From: Pseudomonadota bacterium
Lineage (GTDB): Bacteria > Pseudomonadota > Gammaproteobacteria > Burkholderiales > Burkholderiaceae_C
Assembly: GCA_029779845.1 (NCBI GenBank)
Contig: JAKOZT010000032.1
Coordinates: 62,001-126,000, forward strand
Length of the DNA: 64,000 nucleotides
Reading direction: 5' to 3'
The notes below the pieces were generated by a model. That model was not told where the DNA came from and made no database searches. It worked only from the letters and a program-made list of their open reading frames with translations. Below are positions 1 to 7,522 of this stretch, piece by piece (within the stretch, counting starts at the first letter, position 1; each line of letters starts with the position of its first letter). A program made the position numbers and the translations under genes.

Positions 1-788
1 TCCAGCGTGCAGATGCTGTGCGTGATCTGCTCGAGCGCATCCTCGATCGGGTGCGCGTAGGTGTACATCGGGTAGATGCACCAGCGGTTGCCGGTGTTGT
101 GGTGCTCGGCGTGCTTGATGCGGTAGATGGCCGGGTCGCGCAGGTTGATGTTGGGCGAGGCCATGTCGATCTTCGCGCGCAGCACCATCGCGCCGTCGGG
201 GTGCTTGCCGTCGCGCATCTCGCGAAAGCGCGCCAGGTTCTCGGCCGGCGTGCGGTCGCGGTAGGGGCTGTTCGTGCCGGGCGTGCCGAAGTCGCCGCGG
301 GCCGCGCGCATCTGCTCGGGCGTCTGCTCGTCGACGTAGGCGTGGCCGGCGGCGATCAGCGCCTCGGCGGCGCGGTACATGAAGTCGAAGTAGTTACTGG
401 CGTAGTAGAGGTGATCGACGCCGTTGGCCTTCCAGTCGAAGCCGAGCCACTTCACCGCGTCGAGGATGGAGTCGACGTACTCCTGCTCCTCCTTCTCCGG
501 GTTGGTGTCGTCGAAGCGCATGTGGCAGACGCCGCCGTACTCGGCAGCGAGCCCGAAGTTCAGCGTGATGCTCTTGGCGTGGCCGATGTGCAAGTAGCCG
601 TTCGGCTCGGGCGGGAAGCGGGTGCGGATGCGTGCCGCATCGGGCGCCGCCGCCGCGTGGTGCGCCGCATCGCCCGGCGAGCCGGCGAAACGGCGTTGCG
701 CGTAGGTGCCGGCGTCGAGGTCGCGCTCGATGATCTGGCGCAGGAAGTTGCTTGCTTTGGGGCTGTCGTCGGCGGGCGCGGAACTCAT
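1..788 (-). CDS. glnS: glutaminyl-tRNA synthetase, N-terminal part (cut by window edge)
   Basis: Class I aminoacyl-tRNA synthetase that charges tRNA-Gln with glutamine in the cytoplasm. About 262 residues are visible, from the ATG at 788 to the window edge. After [19 protein letters not shown] the protein shows [16 protein letters not shown], which holds the HIGH ATP-binding signature at about residues 67-70. [28 protein letters not shown] and [10 protein letters not shown] follow, all typical of GlnRS. The C-terminal catalytic half and anticodon-binding domains lie outside the window. About 20 extra Ala/His-rich residues (about 32-52) sit between the N-terminal helix and the catalytic core compared with E. 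coli. The identity is secure. Confidence 0.95.
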   Translation of the reverse strand, partial: MSSAPADDSPKASNFLRQIIERDLDAGTYAQRRFAGSPGDAAHHAAAAPDAARIRTRFPPEPNGYLHIGHAKSITLNFGLAAEYGGVCHMRFDDTNPEKEEQEYVDSILDAVKWLGFDWKANGVDHLYYASNYFDFMYRAAEALIAAGHAYVDEQTPEQMRAARGDFGTPGTNSPYRDRTPAENLARFREMRDGKHPDGAMVLRAKIDMASPNINLRDPAIYRIKHAEHHNTGNRWCIYPMYTYAHPIEDALEQITHSICTL

Positions 789-908
789 GCGGCGGATTCT
801 AGGTGCGCGGGCAACATGTCTTTACCTTGAGCCGTCAACGCGCGCCCCCCGGCCAGCCGTTGTCGGCAGCAGGTGCGCCCGCTTGCGCGCCGCCCAAGGA
901 GAAACCGC

Positions 909-1361
909 ATGAACAAGTCCCTGATTGCCGCCATCGCCGCCACCGCCTCGCTGCTGGCCGCCGGCAGCGCCCAGGCCGGCCATGTCCACTGGTCGATCGG
1001 CATCAACCTGCCGCCGGTGGCCGTGATCTCCAGCGGGCCGGTGCCCGTCTACGCGCCCGCGCCGGTCTACGCCCCGCCGCCGGTGGTGTACGCGCCGCCG
1101 CCCCCGGTGGTCTACATGCCTCCGCCGGTGGTCTATGCGCCTGCGCCGGTGGTCTACACGCCGCCGCGGGTGATCTACCCGGCGCCGCGCGTGGTCTACC
1201 CGGCGCCGGTGCCGGTGGTCTACGGCCCGCCGCATCGCCACGGCCCCGGCTGGGGCGACCGCGACCGCGACGGCATCCCGAACTGGCAGGACCGCTACCC
1301 CAACCGCCCCGATCCGCGCGGCTACCGCGATTACCGCGACGATCGCAAGTACCGTCACTGA
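909..1361 (+). CDS. exported Tyr-Pro-Pro-rich protein of unknown function
   Basis: A 150-residue protein of unknown function, predicted to be exported. The start at 909 was chosen because a purine-rich ribosome site (AAGGAGAA) ends a few bases upstream and the product then begins with a clean Sec signal peptide (MNKSLIAAIAATASLLAAG, cleavage near SAQA-GH). The mature part is about a dozen degenerate repeats of VVYxPPP or PVYAP type (about residues 40-110), followed by a highly charged tail rich in Asp, Arg and Tyr (DRDRDGIPNWQDRYPNRP). The DxDxDG segment resembles a thrombospondin type 3 or calcium-binding loop. Similar YXPP-rich envelope proteins are common in Burkholderiales but have no established role. 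It stands alone, 120 bp from divergent glnS. Confidence 0.8.
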   Translation: MNKSLIAAIAATASLLAAGSAQAGHVHWSIGINLPPVAVISSGPVPVYAPAPVYAPPPVVYAPPPPVVYMPPPVVYAPAPVVYTPPRVIYPAPRVVYPAPVPVVYGPPHRHGPGWGDRDRDGIPNWQDRYPNRPDPRGYRDYRDDRKYRH

Positions 1362-1460
1362 CCGGCGGCCCGGCGCGCATCTCCCCCCGACGGGCGATGC
1401 GCGCGCGGCGCGGCTCTCTTAAATTGCTCGCACGTCGACGATGCATGAAGGAGAGTCCGC

Positions 1461-1601
1461 ATGAAGCACTACGAGTCCTACGTGAGCGAAGCGCAGGCGC
1501 GCCGCCGCCGCCAGCTGGCGCTGGGCGTGGTGGGCGCGGTGATGCTGGCGACGCTGGCGATGAGCGCGCTGATGGTGCTCGGGCCGGTGCCCGTGGTCTG
1601 A
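1461..1601 (+). CDS. 46-residue single-pass membrane protein
   Basis: Small gene with a good ribosome site (GAAGGAGAG) ending about 6 bases before the ATG. The product has a charged N-terminal part (KHYESYVSEAQARRRRQ), then one hydrophobic helix (about residues 19-42, LALGVVGAVMLATLAMSALM) and ends PVPVV. The positive patch before the helix predicts the N terminus stays in the cytoplasm. It sits between the YPP-rich protein and the convergent response regulator, one base from the latter's stop codon. The function is unknown. The coding call rests on ribosome site, start and membrane profile only. Confidence 0.6.
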   Translation: MKHYESYVSEAQARRRRQLALGVVGAVMLATLAMSALMVLGPVPVV

Positions 1602-1602
1602 G

Positions 1603-2412
1603 CTACATCGGCTTGAAGCGATGCGCGTAGAGGCGGCTGACGCTCAGGCGGTCGGGATGGCCGCGCAGCGTCAGCGTCACCTTGCCGGCCTCGTCGCGCA
1701 GCGCCGTGGCGATGGCGTCGCAGCGCACCACGGTGCCGCGGTGCACCTGCCAGAAACGATCCGGATCGAGTTGCGGCAGCAGCTCGCGCAGGGACGTGCG
1801 GATCAGGTGTTCGCGCTCGGCGGTGACCACGCGCACGTACTTGTCGGCCGCCTCGAAATAGATCACCTCGCCGATCGGCACCAGGTGCACCGCCGAGTCC
1901 GTGCCGGCGGCCTGGATCACCGCCAGCCGCGCCGGCGCCACCGCCGGCGTGCCCAGCCCGGGTGCGGCGAGCAGCGCGCGCAGCTGCGCGAGCGTCGCCT
2001 CGGGATCGCCTTCCTTGGCTGACTCGCGCCGGCGCAGCGCCTGGCGCAGCCGCGCCACCGTCTGCGCCAGGCGTTCGGGCTGCACCGGCTTGAGCACGTA
2101 GTCGACCGCGGCGCGCTCGAAGGCCTGCAGCGCGTACTGGTCGTAGGCGGTCACGAACACCAGCAGCGGCGGCGCGCGGCCGTCGTCGGGCCACTCCTCG
2201 CCGATCGCCTGCGCCGCCTCCAGCCCGCTCAAGGCCGGCATGCGGATGTCGAGGAAGGCGATGTCGGGCCGCTGCGCCAGCGCCATCTCGACCGCCGCGG
2301 CGCCGTGCGGCGCGATGCCGGTGATCTGCAGATCGGGCCACAGGCGGGTCAGCTCGGCGCGCAGGTGCTCGGCGAGCAGGGCTTCGTCTTCGGCGATCAG
2401 GGCGGTGGTCAT
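1603..2412 (-). CDS. LytTR-family response regulator
   Basis: Cytoplasmic DNA-binding response regulator of 269 residues. The receiver domain occupies about residues 3-120 with the acidic pocket (AEDE), the phosphoacceptor Asp55 in FLDIRMP, and the conserved Lys in DYVLKPV. The C-terminal LytTR DNA-binding domain (about 165-265) shows IYFEAADKYVRV and the segment DRFWQVHRGTVV typical of AlgR/LytR/AgrA regulators. Its ATG overlaps the stop of the upstream kinase gene (ATGA), so the two are translationally coupled and form a two-component pair. Target genes are not evident here. Confidence 0.92.
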   Translation of the reverse strand: MTTALIAEDEALLAEHLRAELTRLWPDLQITGIAPHGAAAVEMALAQRPDIAFLDIRMPALSGLEAAQAIGEEWPDDGRAPPLLVFVTAYDQYALQAFERAAVDYVLKPVQPERLAQTVARLRQALRRRESAKEGDPEATLAQLRALLAAPGLGTPAVAPARLAVIQAAGTDSAVHLVPIGEVIYFEAADKYVRVVTAEREHLIRTSLRELLPQLDPDRFWQVHRGTVVRCDAIATALRDEAGKVTLTLRGHPDRLSVSRLYAHRFKPM

Positions 2413-3494
2413 GGCGTGAGGGGCAAGGTGACGGTCGCCAGCGTGCCGCCTTCGGCGTCGCCGGCCGCTTCCAGCGTCAGCGAAGCGCTCTCGCCATACA
2501 GCGTCGCCAGGCGCTCGCGCACCTGCTGCAGGCCGAAGCGCGTGCCTTCGCCGGCAGGGGCGGCCAGGCCGACGCCGCTGTCGCGCACGCGCAGCACGAG
2601 CCGGTCGCCCTCGCGCGCCGCGCTGACGGCGATGCGCCCGCCCGTCACCTTCGGCTCCAGGCCGTGGCGGATCGCGTTTTCCACCAGCGGCTGCAGCAGC
2701 AGCGGCGGCACCGGCGCGCCGGCGAGTTCGTCGGGCAGCTCGAGCTGCGTCTGTAGCCGCTCGCCCATGCGCACCTGCATCAGCGCGAGGTAGTCGGCCA
2801 GCCGCGAGAACTCGGCCGAGAGTGCGTGGCGCCCCCTGCGCGAGGCGGCGAGCGTGGCGCGCAGGAAGGCGATCAGCTGGTCGAGCATGGCCTGGGCGCG
2901 CGGCGGATCGAGCGCGATCAGCACGCGCAGGTTGGCCAGCGTGTTGAACAGCATGTGCGGCTCGAGCTGCGCTTCGAGCAGCTTGAGCTGCGCTTCGGCC
3001 GCCTGGCGCTGCGCCTGCTGGGCCTGCGCCTCGATCGCCGCCATGCGCCCGCGCGTGTAGAAGAACCAGGTGGCGATCACGCCCGGCACGATGGACAGCA
3101 GCAGCATCGTCAGCATGCGCTGCGTGCCGCCGAACCACGGGCCGGGCGCGACCTGCCCGGAGAGGCTGTCGCCCACCGCGTGGCCGAGCGAGGAGCCGAG
3201 CAGCGTGCCGGCCACCAGCACCGCCGCCATCCACGCCCAGCCGGGCCAGGCCGGGTCGGGCGTGGCCAGGCCGTGGCGGTGCACCCAGCGCGCTGCGAGC
3301 AGCCGGCCGCCGTCGATGAACAGCCAGCAGCAGAAGGTGATCGGCAGCCCGTAGGCGAAGGAGACGACCGGCGCCTGCGGCGCGGCGAGCGCGAACAGCG
3401 CGGTGATGATGGTGCCGACGAGCATCACGCGCGCGCCGCGCGCCAGGAAGCCGCGCCGCGGCGGCAGGGGCGGGTAGGGCGCGGGCGTGTCCAT
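2409..3494 (-). CDS. LytS/YehU-type membrane histidine kinase
   Basis: Sensor kinase of 361 residues. The first 150 residues carry about four hydrophobic segments (for example VMLVGTIITALFALAAP and MLLLSIVPGVIATWFFY). A coiled linker rich in Ala/Gln leads to the HisK (LytS-type) domain with LEAQLEPHMLFNTLANL, where His180 is the predicted phosphorylated residue. The ATPase domain has NAIRHGLEPK (N box) and DSGVGL. An in-frame ATG at 3503 is an alternative start. The stop overlaps the start of the response regulator gene. The family often senses cell-envelope or small-molecule cues; the signal is unknown here. Confidence 0.92.
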   Translation of the reverse strand: MDTPAPYPPLPPRRGFLARGARVMLVGTIITALFALAAPQAPVVSFAYGLPITFCCWLFIDGGRLLAARWVHRHGLATPDPAWPGWAWMAAVLVAGTLLGSSLGHAVGDSLSGQVAPGPWFGGTQRMLTMLLLSIVPGVIATWFFYTRGRMAAIEAQAQQAQRQAAEAQLKLLEAQLEPHMLFNTLANLRVLIALDPPRAQAMLDQLIAFLRATLAASRRGRHALSAEFSRLADYLALMQVRMGERLQTQLELPDELAGAPVPPLLLQPLVENAIRHGLEPKVTGGRIAVSAAREGDRLVLRVRDSGVGLAAPAGEGTRFGLQQVRERLATLYGESASLTLEAAGDAEGGTLATVTLPLTP

Positions 3495-3574
3495 GAGAGG
3501 CATTGTGCGGCGCGCTGCGCGCTTCGTCGCCCGGGCTGCGACGGGCCGCCGCCGGCCGGCGCGAAACGGCGGCC

Positions 3575-4054
3575 TCAGGCCGCCAGCCGCGCGCGGATCC
3601 GCTCGATGCGCGCGCGGTTGGCGCCGCCGTCGCTGCGCCGCAGGCGCGAGGCCGAACGCACCTGGATCACGCCGGCGCGCGGGTCGAACCAGAACTCGGC
3701 ATCGTCGACGAAGCGCAGCCAGCGCGAGACGAACAGCACGTGCAGGTAGCCGGGGTCGCTGCGCGCCAGCTTTGCGCCGGGCAGGGTCGCGACGATGCGG
3801 CGCAGGCGCTCCATCGTCTGCGGCCCGTCGCCGCGCACCGGCAGCGGCTCGATCTGCGCGTAGGCGCGCTGCGGATGGTCGGGGTACAGGCCGGCCTGGC
3901 TGCTGACGCTGTTGGGCCGCATCGAGGGCGGCTTGAGGCGGCCGTCGCGCGTGCCGAGGTCGGACGGCATGCGGCCGGCGAACAGGCCGAGCTGCGCGCC
4001 CAGCGACACCGCGACGGCCAGCAGCAGGAGGACGAGGAGGAGCGTCTGGAGCAC
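3575..4054 (-). CDS. DUF1499 family protein
   Basis: 159-residue protein with an N-terminal hydrophobic anchor (LLLVLLLLAVAVSLGAQLGLF) followed by the DUF1499 domain: LGTRDGRLKPPSMRPNSVSS, then DGPQTMERLRRIV, YLHVLFVSRWLRFVDDAEFWF and the closing VIQVRSASRLRRSDGGANRARIERIR. The conserved NSVS and RSASR.G..D...N..R pattern is diagnostic of the family. No biochemical role is established for DUF1499. It is 80 bp upstream of the divergently read kinase operon start in map terms but on the same strand, and is divergent from the peptidase at 4113. Confidence 0.88.
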   Translation of the reverse strand: MLQTLLLVLLLLAVAVSLGAQLGLFAGRMPSDLGTRDGRLKPPSMRPNSVSSQAGLYPDHPQRAYAQIEPLPVRGDGPQTMERLRRIVATLPGAKLARSDPGYLHVLFVSRWLRFVDDAEFWFDPRAGVIQVRSASRLRRSDGGANRARIERIRARLAA

Positions 4055-4097
4055 GGTCGGTGGGGTTCGCGGCAGGCCGGATTGTGCCGCCGCTCGC

Positions 4098-4103
4098 TAT
4101 AGT
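4098..4103 (+). promoter_or_regulatory. -10-like hexamer close to a start codon
   Basis: TATAGT lies 9 bases before the ATG at 4113, so a transcript started about 7 bases downstream would have almost no leader. No convincing -35 hexamer was found at the right distance. Confidence 0.3.
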
Positions 4104-4112
4104 GGCCGTCCC

Positions 4113-5771
4113 ATGCATCGTCCCTTGCCTGCCGCACTGCTCGCCGCCTTGCTGGCTGCCTGCGCCAGCGCACCGCCGCCCGCGCCGCCGATGCGCGCAC
4201 CGGTGGTGGTGACGCCGCCGCCCGCTGCAGTGCCCACGCCCGCGCCCGCACCCACGCCGGCGGCCGTCGCGCCCCCCGCCAGTGGCCCGGAAAGCGCAGC
4301 GCTGATGGCGCGCTTTCCCGACCCCGTGGTGCGCTACGCCACGCCGGCCTTCGAGCCGGGCCGCAGTACCTTCACCAGCAACGCCGAGCTGCAGGCCCAG
4401 CTGCGCGCCATCGTGCGCGAAGCCAAGGCCGCCGGCGTGCGCGCGCAGCTGCTGGTGGCGGGCGTCTCGCAGGCCGGCCAGCCGATCGAGGCGCTGCTGC
4501 TGTCGCGCCAGGCCGATGTCTCGCCTGCCGCGCTGCGCGCCTCCGGCCGCCCCGCGGTGCTGCTGATCGGCCAGCAGCACGGCGACGAGCCGGCCGGCGC
4601 CGAGGCGCTGCTGGTGGTGGCGCGCTCGCTGGCCGGCGGCACGCTCGCGCCGCTGCTCGACCAGGTCGACGCGATCGTGCTGCCGCGCGCCAACCCCGAC
4701 GGCGCGAGCGCGGGCCAGCGCGCCACCGCCAGCGGCATCGACCTGAACCGCGACCACCTGCTGCTGCGCACGCCCGAGGCGCAGGCGATCGCCGGGCTGA
4801 TGCGCGACTACGCCCCCGCGGTGCTGGCCGATGCGCACGAGTACGCCGCGCTCGCGCCCTACCTGGAGCGCTTCGGCGCGGTGGCGCGCGCCGATGCGCT
4901 GCTGCAGTACGCGATGGCGCCGGGCGTGCACGAGTTCGTCTCGCGCGCCGCCGAGGAGTGGTTCCGCCGTCCGCTGCTCGATCGCCTGCAGAAGGAAGCG
5001 CTGAGCAGCGACTGGTACCACACGCTGGGCGCGGCGCCCGAGCCGCGCCGTGTGGCGATGGGCGCGCCGCGGCCCGACACGGCGCGCAACGCCGCCGGCC
5101 TGCGCCATGAGGTGGCTTTGCTGGTCGAGACACGCGGCAGCGATCTCGGCCGCGCGCACCTGGCGCGGCGCGTGCACACGCAGGTGGTGGCGATGGGCAG
5201 CATCCTCGCCAGCGCCGCGGCGCGCGCCGACGACCTGAGCAGGCTGCGCCGCTTCGTCGAGACCGAGACGGCCTCGCGCGCCTGCGCCGGCGAAGTGGTC
5301 GTCGAAGCCGCCGCGACGCCGAGCGAATACCAGCTCAAGCTGCTCGACCCGGCCAGCGGCGCCGACCGCAGCGTCAACGTCGCCTGGGATTCGGCGCTGC
5401 AACTGCAGACGCTGCGCGAGCGCGCGCGGCCGTGCGGCTACTGGCTGGCGGCGGGCGAGCGCGAGGCGGCGCTGCGTCTGCGCGGCCTCGGCCTCGTGGT
5501 GCAGCGCATCGACGAGACCGGCGTGGTGCGCGGCGAGAGCTACCGCGAGAGCGGCGCCGCCGTGCCGCTGGAGACGGTGCCGGCGCTGCTCGACGTCGAG
5601 CGCGGCAGCTGGTACGTGCCGCTCGACCAGCCGCTGGCCGCGCTGGCCAGCGCCGCGCTCGAACCCGACGCGCCGGGCGGCTACGTGGCGCAGGGGCTGA
5701 TCGCCGGCGGGCTGCGCGGCGTGGCGCGCGTGCTGGCGCGGCCGGGGTTCCGGCTCAGCACGCTGCCTTGA
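4113..5771 (+). CDS. M14-family zinc carboxypeptidase, lipoprotein
   Basis: Predicted envelope peptidase of 552 residues. It begins with a lipoprotein signal (LPAALLAALLAAC, lipidated Cys17), then a Pro/Ala-rich linker to about residue 60. The catalytic domain shows the zinc motif HGDEPAGAEA (about residues 156-165, H..E), DLNRDHLLL, ADAHEYAAL, and LLVETRG carrying the general-base Glu, all as in M14 peptidases. A C-terminal extension of about 180 residues follows. It likely trims peptides or peptidoglycan-derived substrates in the periplasm; the substrate cannot be told from sequence. The gene is divergent from DUF1499 and convergent with the HerA-like gene, 9 bp apart. Confidence 0.88.
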   Translation: MHRPLPAALLAALLAACASAPPPAPPMRAPVVVTPPPAAVPTPAPAPTPAAVAPPASGPESAALMARFPDPVVRYATPAFEPGRSTFTSNAELQAQLRAIVREAKAAGVRAQLLVAGVSQAGQPIEALLLSRQADVSPAALRASGRPAVLLIGQQHGDEPAGAEALLVVARSLAGGTLAPLLDQVDAIVLPRANPDGASAGQRATASGIDLNRDHLLLRTPEAQAIAGLMRDYAPAVLADAHEYAALAPYLERFGAVARADALLQYAMAPGVHEFVSRAAEEWFRRPLLDRLQKEALSSDWYHTLGAAPEPRRVAMGAPRPDTARNAAGLRHEVALLVETRGSDLGRAHLARRVHTQVVAMGSILASAAARADDLSRLRRFVETETASRACAGEVVVEAAATPSEYQLKLLDPASGADRSVNVAWDSALQLQTLRERARPCGYWLAAGEREAALRLRGLGLVVQRIDETGVVRGESYRESGAAVPLETVPALLDVERGSWYVPLDQPLAALASAALEPDAPGGYVAQGLIAGGLRGVARVLARPGFRLSTLP

Positions 5772-5780
5772 GCAGGAGGC

Positions 5781-7304
5781 TCAGCGCTTGCGCGAGCCGC
5801 CGCCGAGGATGCCGCCGAGCACGCCGCGGATGATCTCGCGGCCCACCGCCGAGCCGACGCTGCGCATCGCCGATTTCGCCGCCGCCTCGGCCAGCCCCTC
5901 GCGCTTGCCGCCGCGCGGGCCGGTGGAGCCGAACAGCACGTCCTTCAGGCCGTCGAACACGCCGCCGCCGGCCGGCTCCGCCTGCGTGGGCGCGTTCGCG
6001 CCGCGGCCGGGCAGGTTGTCGGCGCTCTGCGTGGCGCGGCCCTTGAGCTTCTCGTAGGCCGATTCGCGGTCCACCGCCTTTTCGTAGACGCCCGCCACCA
6101 GCGAGCCGGCGATCAGCGCCTTGCGCTGCTCGGGCGTGATCGGGCCGATCTGGCTGCCTGGCGGGATCACGAACACCCGCTCGGTCACGCAGGGCCGGCC
6201 CTTCTCGTCGAGGAAGCTGATCAGCGCCTCGCCGACCGCCAGCTCGCCGATCGCCGTCTCGATGTCGAGCTTGGGGTTGGCGCGCATCGTCGTCGCCGCG
6301 GCCTTCACCGCCTTCTGGTCGCGCGGCGTGAAGGCGCGCAGCGCGTGCTGCACGCGGTTGCCGAGCTGCGCGAGCACGGTGTCGGGGATGTCCAGCGGGT
6401 TCTGCGTCACGAAGTAGACGCCCACGCCTTTCGACCGCACCAGCCGCACCACCAGCTCGATGCGCTGGACCAGCGCCGCCGGCGCGTCCTTGAACAGCAG
6501 GTGCGCCTCGTCGAAGAAGAACACCAGCTTGGGCTTGTCGAGGTCGCCCACCTCGGGCAGCTGCTCGAACAGCTCCGACAGCATCCACAGCAGGAAGGTG
6601 GCGTAGAGCTGCGGCGCGTTCATCAGCTTGTCGGCCGCGAGCACGTTGACCACGCCCATGCCGCGCTCGCACTGCATGAAGTCGGCGATGTTCAGCATCG
6701 GCTCGCCGAAGAAGCTGTCGCCGCCCTGCTCGCCGATCTGCAGCAGGCCGCGCTGGATCGCGCCGACGCTGGCCGCGCTGACGTTGCCGTACTCGGTCTG
6801 GAACTGCGCCGCGTTGTCGGCCACGTACTGCAGCATCGCGCGCAGGTCCTTCAGGTCGAGCAGCGCGAGGCCGTGGTCGTCGGCGATCTTGAACACCAGC
6901 GTCAGCACGCCCTGCTGCGTCTCGTTGAGCGCCAGCATGCGCGACAGCAGCAGCGGGCCCATGTCGGAGATCGTGGCGCGCACCGGGTGGCCCTGTTCGC
7001 CGAACACGTCCCACAGCGTCGCCGGGCAGACCAGCGGCTGCGGCTCGGGCAGGCCGCGCTCCTTGATCACGGCGGCCAGCTTGGGCGAGAGCGCGCCCTT
7101 CTGCGTGATGCCGGTCAGGTCGCCCTTGACATCGGCCATGAACACCGGCACGCCGATGGTCGAGAAGCTCTCGGCCAGCTTCTGCAGCGTGATGGTCTTG
7201 CCGGTGCCGGTGGCGCCGGTGATCAGGCCGTGGCGGTTGGCCAGGGCCGGCAGCAGTTGGCAGGTGAGGTCGCCGCGCTGGGCGATCAGGAGGGGGTCGG
7301 ACAT
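5781..7304 (-). CDS. HerA-like ATPase, DUF853 (YjgR) family
   Basis: 507-residue P-loop ATPase of the HerA/FtsK superfamily, DUF853 branch (E. coli YjgR). Near the N terminus [18 protein letters not shown] gives Walker A (residues about 30-37). [15 protein letters not shown] near residues 250-265 is Walker B with the catalytic Glu. [20 protein letters not shown] is the typical sensor/arginine-finger region. The C-terminal third is low-complexity linker ending in a Gly-rich segment. Family members are widespread, cytoplasmic and poorly characterised, and are assumed to act on DNA. Start ATG 7304; the upstream region carries the MITE-like repeat. Confidence 0.9.
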   Translation of the reverse strand: MSDPLLIAQRGDLTCQLLPALANRHGLITGATGTGKTITLQKLAESFSTIGVPVFMADVKGDLTGITQKGALSPKLAAVIKERGLPEPQPLVCPATLWDVFGEQGHPVRATISDMGPLLLSRMLALNETQQGVLTLVFKIADDHGLALLDLKDLRAMLQYVADNAAQFQTEYGNVSAASVGAIQRGLLQIGEQGGDSFFGEPMLNIADFMQCERGMGVVNVLAADKLMNAPQLYATFLLWMLSELFEQLPEVGDLDKPKLVFFFDEAHLLFKDAPAALVQRIELVVRLVRSKGVGVYFVTQNPLDIPDTVLAQLGNRVQHALRAFTPRDQKAVKAAATTMRANPKLDIETAIGELAVGEALISFLDEKGRPCVTERVFVIPPGSQIGPITPEQRKALIAGSLVAGVYEKAVDRESAYEKLKGRATQSADNLPGRGANAPTQAEPAGGGVFDGLKDVLFGSTGPRGGKREGLAEAAAKSAMRSVGSAVGREIIRGVLGGILGGGSRKR

Positions 7305-7339
7305 GGCGGCTTTCGGTGGCGCGAGCGATGCATCGGAGT

Positions 7340-7496
7340 CTAGGGCCTGTTCACCCTACGGATGCCAGTGCGAACGAGCCTGGCAGGGCGCAGGGCAAGG
7401 CGCGCGACGACGCCAAGCCTGGGCTGCGCTTTGCGCCTTGCTCGCGGGCTTTGTCGGGGCAACGCATCTGGCATCCGTAGGGTGAACAGGCCCTAG
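7340..7496. mobile_element. MITE-like element with perfect 28-bp terminal inverted repeats
   Basis: Bases 7340-7367 and 7469-7496 are perfect inverted copies of each other (28 bp, each beginning CTAGGGCCTGTTCACC when read inward). The roughly 100-bp core has no transposase and contains a second, inner dyad (GCAAGGCGC / GCGCCTTGC). CTAG is present at both outer ends, compatible with a TA or CTAG target duplication, but the palindrome makes this ambiguous. The size and structure fit a non-autonomous miniature element mobilised in trans, perhaps by an IS5-group transposase (inference). It sits in the divergent promoter region of the HerA-like gene and the cyclase. Confidence 0.75.
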
Positions 7497-7511
7497 GCCC
7501 TGGCGTACGAT
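7483..7511 (+). promoter_or_regulatory. candidate hybrid promoter using the MITE end as -35
   Basis: TGAACA (7483-7488, inside the right terminal repeat; 4 of 6 matches to TTGACA) is separated by exactly 17 bp from TACGAT (7506-7511, outside the element). The ATG of the cyclase is at 7523. The arrangement suggests the element supplies the -35 region; this is inference from spacing. Confidence 0.35.
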
Positions 7512-7522
7512 GCGCGCAGCCC

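Noticed and set aside
1030-1230. Tandem DNA repeats resembling a CRISPR or minisatellite
   Set aside because: The periodicity comes from codons of the VVYxPPP repeats in an exported protein; spacers and repeats of constant length are absent.
2409-5402. Long minus-strand frame continuing the kinase gene upstream through the DUF1499 and peptidase loci
   Set aside because: Only the part from 3494 (or 3503) matches a kinase; the upstream part is antisense of the M14 peptidase.
7340-7496. Interpretation of the inverted repeat as an intrinsic terminator
   Set aside because: The arms are 101 bases apart, there is no T-run, and the flanking genes are divergent, so termination is not needed there.
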